Origin: JBFIHZ01 sp041601535
GTDB taxonomy: Bacteria; Pseudomonadota; Gammaproteobacteria; Xanthomonadales; SZUA-36
Assembly (NCBI GenBank): GCA_041601535.1
Contig: JBFIHZ010000086.1
Span: forward strand, 1-12,565
DNA length: 12,565 nucleotides
Direction: 5' to 3'
Shown: positions 1 through 6,321 of the stretch, piece after piece
Numbering within the stretch: position 1 is the stretch's first letter
Layout: every line of letters begins with the position of its first letter
Program-made: the position numbers and the translations under genes
The notes under the pieces: generated by a model
Databases searched by the model: none
Told to the model about the DNA's origin: nothing
What the model saw: only the letters and a program-made list of their open reading frames with translations

Positions 1-2
1 AT

Positions 3-434
3 GAATATGACACGTACCAAAATTATCTGGAAGCAATCCGCGATTACTGGCTTGAACGCACCGCGTTGACCGTGGCCACCGGCAACAAGCTGGCCGACAG
101 TTCAAAAGTGAGTTCAGAACAAATTGATGTGCAGCAGTTGATTGAACCTGCCGCGGGCAGCATGGACCACTCGGGTCATGACATGGGTGCCGCGACCAGA
201 CGACCCGCCGCAGGCAGTGAAAATGAAACATCTCAGGACATAAACACTGCAACACCAACCATGGATCATTCCGGGCACAACATGCGGCAGATGCAACATA
301 TGAAGACCACGCGGCCAGCGCCGGATACCGCCGACCACTCTGGGCACACTGGACACAGCACAGGGCCGCAGGACGGCGCAGTAATAGAACGCAACCGCCG
401 GGACACCGAACACGATAATGGAGAATCACAATGA
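3..434 (+). CDS. TolC/CusC-type outer-membrane efflux factor, C-terminal fragment with His/Met-rich tail
   Basis: The reading frame is open from the left edge, so only the last 143 residues are present. The first ~30 residues (a Tyr-rich stretch with YLEAIRDYWLERTAL) look like the last periplasmic helix of TolC-family channels of the CusC/CzcC kind, where 'YxxALRDYWxARAxLE' is usual. Normal family members end soon after this helix. Here about 105 more residues follow, low in complexity and rich in His, Met and Asp, with MDHSGHDM at fragment residues 54-61, MDHSGHNM at 87-94 and a related DHSGHTGH near 111. Such motifs are typical of periplasmic copper or silver binding. The stop overlaps the start of the next gene (ATGA), so the two are probably co-translated; the efflux pump genes would lie to the left. 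Inference: the channel of a copper RND-type exporter. The family call rests on one helix, so CzcC-like is also possible. Confidence 0.72.
   Translation, partial: EYDTYQNYLEAIRDYWLERTALTVATGNKLADSSKVSSEQIDVQQLIEPAAGSMDHSGHDMGAATRRPAAGSENETSQDINTATPTMDHSGHNMRQMQHMKTTRPAPDTADHSGHTGHSTGPQDGAVIERNRRDTEHDNGESQ
162..359 (+). repeat. Three imperfect copies of a coding repeat (DHSGH motif)
   Basis: Copies at 162-185 (MDHSGHDM), 261-284 (MDHSGHNM) and 330-359 (ADHSGHTGHS) lie within the tail of the outer-membrane factor. The codons differ between copies (cac tcg ggt cat, cat tcc ggg cac, cac tct ggg cac). This points to conservation of the peptide motif rather than a recent DNA duplication. Confidence 0.75.
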
Positions 435-1747
435 CCTCACGACGCGAATTTCTCGGTTACACCGGCGCAGGCGCCCTGGCGGCCGCAGTCGGCCCGGTCA
501 AGGCTCAAATGGAAACCGGCAATGCGCCTCGGCAACCCGCCAGCACACAGCACCGCACGGGCGATCAAGCCTATGTGCCGGTACGCACCCTGAACGGCTG
601 GACTCTGCCTTACACGATGAAAAACGGCGTAAAGGAATTCCACTTGGTAGCCGAGGAAGTCGATCACGAGTTTGCCCCCGGTAGCCGCGCCAAATGCTGG
701 GGGTACAACGGCACCACCCCCGGTCCAACCATCGAAGCCGTGGAAGGTGACCACATCCGCATTTTGCTGACCAACCGGCTGAAGGAACATACCACCATTC
801 ACTGGCATGGCCTGATACTTCCCAGCGGCATGGACGGCGTCGGTGGCCTGAGTCAGCCACATATCATGCCGGGTGAAACCTTTGCCTATGAATTCACCCT
901 GCAGCAACACGGCACCCACATGTACCACCCGCACGCTGATGAAACCACTCAGCTGGCGGTCGGCATGATGGGTATGCTGATCATTCATCCACGAGATGGC
1001 GAGGCGGTACCGGTGGACCGCGATTACTGCCTGGTATTGCATAACTGGGCTCTGCACCCTGGCACCTACCGGCCCGATCCGGCGGTAATGCAGGATTTCG
1101 ACCTGTGGACCTTCAACAGCAAAGTGTTTCCGGCCATCGAACACCTGGTGGCGCGCAGCGGTGAACGGGTGCGGGTGCGCGTGGGCAACCTGTCCATGTG
1201 GAATCACCCCATCCATATGCATGGCGTTCAGTTCATGGTCACGGGTGGCGACGGCGGGCGCCTGCCGCAGAACCTATGGCGCCCCGAGGTCACGGAAATA
1301 GTCGGCGTGGGCCAGACCCGGGACCTGGAGTTCATTGCTGTACCCGGCGACTGGGCTTTCCATTGCCATATGGCGCACCACACCATGAATGCCATGGGTC
1401 ATGACATTCCCAATACGCTGGGCGTTGATCAGTCCGGGATTGAAGAGGACATCCGTAAAATGCTGCCAGGCTACCAGGCCATGGGCCGGTTCGGCATGGC
1501 GGAACATCAGGATCACACCGATATGGGCCACCATCAGGGGCCGGAAAATACGCTGGCAATGATGACCGGCAAAGGCCCTTACGGCAATATCGAGATGGGC
1601 GGGATGTTCACCGTAATCAAGGTGCGTGATGATCTGGCTGCCGGTGATTACCGCGACCCCGGCTGGTACCAGCCACCCAGCGGCACGGTGGCAGCAAGGA
1701 TCAGCAGCGATCCGGAGTTCGGTAATCCACCACGAAGGAAAATATGA
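431..1747 (+). CDS. Tat-exported two-domain multicopper oxidase (type 1 copper in domain 2), copper tolerance
   Basis: A 438-residue periplasmic oxidase, probably oxidising Cu(I) or an organic donor with O2. The N-terminus has a twin-arginine signal (RREFL at residues 4-8, then an Ala/Gly-rich core ending near AQ26). Domain 1 (about 65-195) has HWHG at 124-127 and HPH at 166-168. Domain 2 (about 205-345) has HPIHMHG at 259-265 and HCHMAHHTMNAM at 311-322. This supplies all eight trinuclear-cluster histidines (124, 126, 166, 168, 262, 264, 311, 313). It also gives one type 1 site: H259, C312, H317, M322. Domain 1 has Pro167 where a type 1 Cys would sit, so this resembles a type B two-domain enzyme, expected to be a trimer. 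The C-terminal ~90 residues are Met/His-rich. The start is supported by GGAGA at 420-424 and the ATGA overlap with the efflux-channel gene. CueO and CopA are three-domain and longer, so I give no symbol. Confidence 0.9.
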   Translation: MTSRREFLGYTGAGALAAAVGPVKAQMETGNAPRQPASTQHRTGDQAYVPVRTLNGWTLPYTMKNGVKEFHLVAEEVDHEFAPGSRAKCWGYNGTTPGPTIEAVEGDHIRILLTNRLKEHTTIHWHGLILPSGMDGVGGLSQPHIMPGETFAYEFTLQQHGTHMYHPHADETTQLAVGMMGMLIIHPRDGEAVPVDRDYCLVLHNWALHPGTYRPDPAVMQDFDLWTFNSKVFPAIEHLVARSGERVRVRVGNLSMWNHPIHMHGVQFMVTGGDGGRLPQNLWRPEVTEIVGVGQTRDLEFIAVPGDWAFHCHMAHHTMNAMGHDIPNTLGVDQSGIEEDIRKMLPGYQAMGRFGMAEHQDHTDMGHHQGPENTLAMMTGKGPYGNIEMGGMFTVIKVRDDLAAGDYRDPGWYQPPSGTVAARISSDPEFGNPPRRKI

Positions 1748-1756
1748 ACACGGCGC

Positions 1757-3487
1757 TCAACGGTTAATCATCGTGGCGGCGGCCACCAGCAGGCCGCCGG
1801 CCAGCACCACGGCAATCGACCAGAGCATCAGCGCATTACGGTGTTTCCATTGATGCTGGATGCCCTGCCAATGACTCAGTTTGTGCGCTTCTTGCAGCAG
1901 CGGTGCAAGCCATTTTTCCAGCTCACCCTCGGCATACAGGCTTTGCCGTTTGGCATTGTGCAACGGCAACAGATATTGCCGGTACAAAATGGCGCGGGGC
2001 GTGAAGGCCAGTTCAGAGGGAGGTGCGATCACCTCCCGCCCGTCTTTGAGCCGGATATACAGAGAGGCACCATTGGTGCCGATGCGGTGTTGCCACACAC
2101 GCAGTGTTTGCACGCCGAACGGCACCAACACAGCTGTTCCAGCCAGCACCAGCAGCAACAACCAGCCCAACTGGGTCAGTTCCGCCGGTGGCGCGTCGCC
2201 GGCGTCACCAAACTGCACGCGCATTACCAGGTACAGCACGGCCATTCCACCCACCAGCACGGTAATGGCGACCAGGCCAATGAGCTGAGCCAGCTTCAAC
2301 GCGCGTTCCATGGCCGGGTTGGTTTTGAGCCAGTAGACACCGCGGATTTGTGGCATTGGCGCATCACTCGCCTCCAGCCGTATTGCCTCTGGCGTGGGCG
2401 TCCAGCGTTTGGCACGCGGTGTGGCCAATACGGCAAAGGCGATCATCAATACCCCCGACAACACCACACCCATCATCGACCATTGGCTGAGGCTCTGATA
2501 ACGCAGGCGTTCATCGCGCAACTGCTGCAGTGCGGTCTGAAAGTCCGTATCGCCGAACAGGCCTGCCTTATGCGACTGCGCATCGATGCGGAACACCGCG
2601 TAGGCATCCAGGTCGGTGACCAGCAGGTCGCCGTCCAGCGCAACGATATCGGTGGCGAAACGGCTGCCCGGCAGCGGCACCAGAGCGATAGCGCCGCGAT
2701 CGGGGTGATACACCACCAGGTCGGCCCTGGCATCGGAAAACTCCGAGGCCTGGGTGACCCACCAGTTACCATCGCCGCCCGCCGCCAGCATCATCGGGAA
2801 ATAGTTCTTGCCCTGCGTGTAATCATTGAGCGCGCTGTGCTGCCTGGCTGTTTGCCACTCGCCAGTGGCTGACTCCATGAATTCGACAATGCGCCGGTTA
2901 TCCGTGTCCGCCACCCACATATGACCTTGGGCATCCCGCGCCAGGTCATTGGGGCCGGCCAGTGTCTGCGGGGGCAGCAGACTACGGGCGGCAAGCCCGG
3001 GGCCTGACCATACGCCCAGGTCATCTCCGTGGGCATCGGTAAACCACAGTGCTGCAACACTGCTTGCTTGCGGTTGATCCGATGCCGCCATATCGGGCAA
3101 AACCTTGAACTGCCGCCGGGGCAGCTTGCCTTCACCCAACCCCCATCGTTCGCACTGCAGGTTGCCCGTATCGCACAGTCGCACCTGCGCGGGCCGCTGC
3201 GAGGCAATCAACAAACGGCCGGGCCCCAGTACGTGGGCGTCAATGGGTACGTCATCCAGGCCAGCCTGGGATAGCGGAAACTGCGCCAACAGCTTTCCGG
3301 CGGCCGATAGCCGGTAAACCCGGTCGGCAGCAAATACGAACACCTGGCCATGGCCGGCGGCAATATGCGTCGGCCCGCTGTAACGCATGGCCTGATTCTC
3401 AGCCAGGTAGCGCCCGGCCAGCGAGGCCAGCAGCAGTACCAGGAAAGCCACGGAGGCTGCGCTTGCCAGTGAGTTCCTGTTTTCCAT
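1757..3487 (-). CDS. Membrane protein with NHL-like beta-propeller and about five transmembrane segments, unknown function
   Basis: A 576-residue protein that I do not recognise as a named family. A short N-terminal hydrophobic anchor (about residues 11-25) is followed by a ~300-residue soluble region rich in beta-strand patterns. This contains a classic NHL-type repeat near 178-204 (GPNDLARDAQG, then WVADTDNRRIVEF) and further weaker blades. Four hydrophobic segments follow at about 335-355, 400-422, 440-465 and 551-572, with a charged soluble stretch between the last two. The propeller is likely extracytoplasmic and may bind a ligand or partner. I chose the ATG at 3487 because GGAG lies five bases upstream of it; an in-frame ATG at 3550 would add 21 residues, has no better site, and would bury the anchor. 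The gene converges on the multicopper oxidase with only nine bases between stops. A copper link is suggested by position only. Confidence 0.8.
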   Translation of the reverse strand: MENRNSLASAASVAFLVLLLASLAGRYLAENQAMRYSGPTHIAAGHGQVFVFAADRVYRLSAAGKLLAQFPLSQAGLDDVPIDAHVLGPGRLLIASQRPAQVRLCDTGNLQCERWGLGEGKLPRRQFKVLPDMAASDQPQASSVAALWFTDAHGDDLGVWSGPGLAARSLLPPQTLAGPNDLARDAQGHMWVADTDNRRIVEFMESATGEWQTARQHSALNDYTQGKNYFPMMLAAGGDGNWWVTQASEFSDARADLVVYHPDRGAIALVPLPGSRFATDIVALDGDLLVTDLDAYAVFRIDAQSHKAGLFGDTDFQTALQQLRDERLRYQSLSQWSMMGVVLSGVLMIAFAVLATPRAKRWTPTPEAIRLEASDAPMPQIRGVYWLKTNPAMERALKLAQLIGLVAITVLVGGMAVLYLVMRVQFGDAGDAPPAELTQLGWLLLLVLAGTAVLVPFGVQTLRVWQHRIGTNGASLYIRLKDGREVIAPPSELAFTPRAILYRQYLLPLHNAKRQSLYAEGELEKWLAPLLQEAHKLSHWQGIQHQWKHRNALMLWSIAVVLAGGLLVAAATMINR

Positions 3488-4018
3488 GCTGTCTCCGAGC
3501 CAGTGCGCCTTCAACCAGGGCCCAACCCACGGTCCTTGATGAAAATCCACACCGCAAGCAATGCCGCTGTTTCAAGCGCGACGCGTTAAATGCACTGGCC
3601 CGTGCCGGACCCTGCAGGCAAAACGATATCACGCTGTCGCGGCTCAGATCATGCAAAGCCAGTTCATTCAATCTGGTGCATACACACCTTGCCCACCGTG
3701 TGCCGGACTGTCTACCGTGTCCGGTCACAACGCCGCTGTACCGGCCGCAGACACATTCCATGCATGAGTGACCCGGCAATGAGGCGCAACCCGGCAGCGC
3801 TGATCGGGACATGCGATTTTTCAAATTCCGGCAATTCTTACAAGCATTGGCGGCCTCACCAACGGCCACCACCACGGTCCTGCTTCTCCAAACGGCCCGG
3901 TGACGCCAGGTCAGCTGCAGGATCATGGCTTGGCACGTGTTATGCATTCATTACCCGGAAACGCGACACCAATCACATTGACATTGGGCTCCAGCGACAC
4001 GGAACCCGGGGAGAACGA
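3488..4018. other. 531-base divergent spacer without a supported gene
   Basis: This lies between the starts of two divergent genes, so promoters for both should be here. Open frames cross it on both strands, but none has a ribosome binding site with a recognisable product. A TTGACA at 3978-3983 is a perfect -35 sequence facing the + gene, but the bases 17 further on (GGAACC) do not make a -10 box. I see no convincing promoter pair, repeat or hairpin. It may hold decayed coding sequence or regulatory DNA. Confidence 0.4.
3491..3496 (-). promoter_or_regulatory. Shine-Dalgarno site fixing the start of the NHL-propeller gene
   Basis: On the - strand this reads GGAGAC, with GGAG five bases before the ATG at 3487. 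It favours that ATG over the in-frame ATG 63 bases further upstream. Confidence 0.6.
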
Positions 4019-4531
4019 ATGACTGCAGCGCAACCGGCCACCGGGCAACAACCGGCGAAGCAGATCAATGATCTGATCGCCAGATTTGATACCGCCATGC
4101 TGGTTACCGAATCGCGCCAGCGGGAGTTGCGTGGCAGGCCCATGGCGATTGCCGGTTACGGAGACCGCTCCCAGTTGTATTTCTACACCCGCGGTGAGGA
4201 TGAAAAGCTCCATGAAATGGTGCAACGGCCCGATGTCTGTGTGCTGATGCAGCGCGAAGACCAGTATCTCTCCCTTTCCGGCCGCGCACGGTTCGATACC
4301 GATCCGGCGCTGAAGGAAAAGCTGTGGTCCGCTTCCGGCCGGCTGTGGTTTCCCGCCGGCCCGGATGACCCGGACCTCAGCCTGCTCTGCATCGAACCCA
4401 CGTTTGCGGAGTGCTGGGACCGCAGCGGGCTCAATAAACTCGAGTTCTGGTGGCAGGCCGGCAAAGCAATACTCAAACGTGAAAAAGCCGCGGACGATGA
4501 ACTCAGCGGCCATCAGAAGCTCAAACTGTGA
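4019..4531 (+). CDS. Pyridoxamine 5'-phosphate oxidase-like split-barrel protein (general stress protein 26 type)
   Basis: A 170-residue soluble, probably cytoplasmic protein of the FMN-binding split-barrel superfamily. Members of the general stress protein 26 group bind flavin and have no settled reaction. Seen in the sequence: an N-terminal helix (KQINDLIARFDTAMLVT) leads into the strand with RGRPMAI, then the QLYFYTR strand. A helix with DEKLHEM comes next, then strands VCVLMQ and YLSLSGRARF. The LWFPAGPDDPDLSLLCIEP segment follows, and an EFWW sequence near the end. This order is typical of the group, and the length is normal. The ATG at 4019 has GGGGAGA just upstream. The frame stays open to 3590, but that extension lacks a ribosome site and family similarity. 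It stands alone between spacers, so context says little. The true pyridoxamine phosphate oxidase PdxH is longer and differs, so a vitamin B6 role is not implied. Confidence 0.8.
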   Translation: MTAAQPATGQQPAKQINDLIARFDTAMLVTESRQRELRGRPMAIAGYGDRSQLYFYTRGEDEKLHEMVQRPDVCVLMQREDQYLSLSGRARFDTDPALKEKLWSASGRLWFPAGPDDPDLSLLCIEPTFAECWDRSGLNKLEFWWQAGKAILKREKAADDELSGHQKLKL

Positions 4532-4566
4532 AACTTAAAGCATACAATGTCACCCGGCAGCAGCGG

Positions 4567-4593
4567 ATCAGGCCTTCATGATCACATCAGGCC
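4567..4593 (+). repeat. Short direct repeat ATCAGGCC, two copies 19 bases apart
   Basis: Copies at 4567-4574 and 4586-4593 flank a TGATCA palindrome (4579-4584) in the 123-base gap before the protease gene. A spacing near two helical turns could suit a regulator, but an 8-base repeat can occur by chance. Confidence 0.25.
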
Positions 4594-4654
4594 AGCCACA
4601 CCGGATTGACCAAACCGCACCAGCCATGCCGTGTCACCGAATGGAGTCACAAAC

Positions 4655-5512
4655 ATGAACCAACGCACTGAAAACACTCGCCACAGCCTGTTGTTCCGCT
4701 TGCTGATACTGGTGCTGACTGCCGTACTTGTAGTGGCCTGTGCCACCAGCCCGACCGGCCGCAAACAATTGATGCTGGTTTCAGAACAGTCGGCCATCCA
4801 GGCCTCTGCCGAAGCCTATGTGCAGCAGGTCGGAGCGCTGAAAAAAGAAGGTCAGCTGTCATCAGACCGGGCGCTGATCCAACGCATCAATACCATCACC
4901 GGCAAGCTGGTCAGCCAGGCGATAGAAATGCGCCCGGATACCGCCAACTGGGAATGGAGCGTGGCCGTGATTGAGGATCCGGATAATGTCAATGCCTGGT
5001 GCATGGCCGGCGGCCGCATGGCGATATACACCGGCTTGATCGAACAGATAGGGCCCACTGATGACGAACTCGCCCAGGTCATGGGCCACGAAATAAGCCA
5101 TGCCCTGGCCAATCACACGGCGGAGAAAATGTCGGTCACCATGGCCAGCAGCCTGGGCGTGGCCGCTGTTGGTATTGCCTCTGACAACCACGGCGTGGCG
5201 CTGGCCGGTGCGGCCGCCGCGGCCGCTCTGGCAGTGTCACTGCCCAATAGCCGTGCAGCAGAAACCGAGGCCGACCGAATTGGCATCGAACTGGCCGCCA
5301 AGGCCGGCTATGACCCCCACGCAGCCGTCACGCTGTGGCAGAAAATGAATGCCTTGTCGCAAGCCAAGCCGCCGCAGTTTCTCAGCACTCACCCAAACCC
5401 GGCCAACCGGCAGAAAACCCTGGCGGCGTTGGCGCCCGAGATGGAGCCCTACTACCGTGAGCCAGGCAGGCGCGAGGTGCATCCGATCCGCACCGTGACT
5501 GCTTTGAACTGA
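4655..5512 (+). CDS. M48-family zinc metalloprotease, outer-membrane lipoprotein
   Basis: A 285-residue periplasmic protease of the M48 type related to LoiP/YcaL, a group that degrades damaged or misfolded envelope proteins. The N-terminus is a lipoprotein signal: hydrophobic LILVLTAVLVV followed by Ala28-Cys29, with Ala at +2, which favours outer-membrane sorting. The zinc site is HEISH at residues 145-149 (H145, E146, H149), with the third ligand E205 in ETEADRIG, and D207 conserved after it. The C-terminal part carries the usual 'FLSTHPNPANRQKTL' family sequence. I chose ATG 4655 because GGAG lies eight bases upstream; a GTG at 4631 is in frame but would add eight residues before the signal without a ribosome site. 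It appears to be a single-gene unit, followed by a hairpin array. The family call is firm; the substrate is unknown. Confidence 0.92.
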   Translation: MNQRTENTRHSLLFRLLILVLTAVLVVACATSPTGRKQLMLVSEQSAIQASAEAYVQQVGALKKEGQLSSDRALIQRINTITGKLVSQAIEMRPDTANWEWSVAVIEDPDNVNAWCMAGGRMAIYTGLIEQIGPTDDELAQVMGHEISHALANHTAEKMSVTMASSLGVAAVGIASDNHGVALAGAAAAAALAVSLPNSRAAETEADRIGIELAAKAGYDPHAAVTLWQKMNALSQAKPPQFLSTHPNPANRQKTLAALAPEMEPYYREPGRREVHPIRTVTALN

Positions 5513-5532
5513 CCGGACAGACAGACCAAGGG

Positions 5533-5622
5533 CCGGGGCTTCCCCGGTAGCGCCCCGTGGCTAAGCCCGGGGCAATCTCCCGGGTAAAGCCCGGGACATA
5601 CCCCGGCGGCGGAATCGCCGGG
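5533..5622 (+). repeat. Cluster of four consecutive GC-rich hairpins
   Basis: Four inverted repeats stand in 90 bases between the protease stop and the next gene. The first is CCGGGG/CCCCGG (5533-5547, loop 3). The second is GCCCCG-GGC/GCC-CGGGGC (5552-5573, one bulged T). The third is TCCCGGG/CCCGGGA (5578-5596, loop 5). The fourth is CCCGGCG/CGCCGGG (5602-5622, loop 7). Hairpins 2 and 3 share a similar right arm (TAAGCCCGGGGCA, TAAAGCCCGGGACA), which suggests duplication of a REP-like unit. The likely effect is on transcript termination or stability. Confidence 0.7.
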
Positions 5623-5627
5623 TTTAT
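5602..5627 (+). terminator. Possible intrinsic terminator (last hairpin of the array)
   Basis: A 7-bp all-G/C stem (5602-5608 with 5616-5622) is followed by TTTAT, a weak U-tract. It would end protease transcription, but it lies only about nine bases from the first possible start of the next gene. It could instead influence translation of that gene. Confidence 0.35.
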
Positions 5628-5630
5628 GGC

Positions 5631-6299
5631 ATGATGCGCGACATGGCAACTTATGCTGTCAGCAGCGCCGCCCGGCCGCTATATCCTGTGCATCAGGTGC
5701 AGCGGCATGGCTTTGCATGGCCACTTTGCGTGCTGCTGGCTTGCTGCCTGGTCAGCGGCAATACCGCCCTGGCAGGCGGCGGCGTGGTGATGACCGATAA
5801 CCAGTGCACCATGCACATCGATTTCTACAGCGCCCGCTTCACCGCTTACCAACCCGATACCCGCGCTAACGAAGAGTTCTGTGAAGACCTGCCCGACACC
5901 GGCCTGACCCTGTTCGTACTGGATTACCTGCACCCCAGTCTGAAACAGGTACCGGTGGATTTCCGCATCATCCGTGATATCACCGGCCAGGGCCGGTTTG
6001 CCAAGTGGGAAGACGTGGCCGCGCTGGGCGACATCGAACCCCTGACCGAGTTCTATCATCCGCCCGAAATCCGGCCCGACGGTTCATTCCAGCTGGAGTT
6101 CACGTTTACTGAAGAGGGGCGCTATATCGGCGTGGTGACTGCCGGCCACCCCACTTCCGATGCCATTTATACCTCGGTGTTCCCGTTCCAGGTCGGACGC
6201 AAGAATGTTACCGGCTGGTGGCTGCTGGCCGCCGTACTGGCGGGCGTGGCAGCATATACATGGCACCGCAGGCGCGGCCACGGACCTTCTCCACCATGA
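5631..6299 (+). CDS. Secreted, C-terminally membrane-anchored protein of unknown family
   Basis: I do not recognise this 222-residue protein. It has a Cys/Leu-rich signal sequence (about residues 28-48, likely cut after ALA), an exported domain of ~140 residues and a final transmembrane helix (about 195-210) followed by a basic tail (HRRR), so the domain faces the periplasm. Two cysteines in the mature part (C59, C84) could form a disulfide. The stretch DGSFQLEFTFTEEGRYIGVV (150-169) looks like a beta-sandwich edge of the kind seen in CopC/YtkA-like domains; that is only resemblance. The start is uncertain: ATGs at 5631, 5634 and 5643 and GTGs at 5688 and 5697 are in frame, none with a good ribosome site, and the later GTGs would give a more usual signal length. 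It is followed after 22 bases by a membrane-anchored multicopper oxidase, so it is probably an accessory or partner protein of that unit. Confidence 0.72.
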   Translation: MMRDMATYAVSSAARPLYPVHQVQRHGFAWPLCVLLACCLVSGNTALAGGGVVMTDNQCTMHIDFYSARFTAYQPDTRANEEFCEDLPDTGLTLFVLDYLHPSLKQVPVDFRIIRDITGQGRFAKWEDVAALGDIEPLTEFYHPPEIRPDGSFQLEFTFTEEGRYIGVVTAGHPTSDAIYTSVFPFQVGRKNVTGWWLLAAVLAGVAAYTWHRRRGHGPSPP

Positions 6300-6321
6300 C
6301 CCAAAGCAGCGGCAGATCAGC

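Noticed and set aside
437..1222. 261-codon - strand open frame within the first oxidase gene
   Set aside because: It is antisense to a gene with full catalytic motifs and shows no domain of its own.
1841..2872. Long + strand open frame of 343 codons
   Set aside because: It lies antisense within the NHL-propeller gene; its Gln/His/Arg-rich translation shows no domain and follows from the GC bias of the opposite strand.
3399..3947. 182-codon - strand open frame overlapping the start of the propeller gene
   Set aside because: It overlaps the better supported 3487 start in another frame and has no recognisable features.
3978..4006. Promoter with TTGACA before the split-barrel gene
   Set aside because: The -35 match is perfect, but no -10-like sequence occurs at suitable spacing.
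3590..4018. Upstream in-frame extension of the split-barrel gene to 3590
   Set aside because: It has no ribosome site, its Arg/His-rich content is unlike the family, and the ATG at 4019 has GGGGAGA at good spacing.
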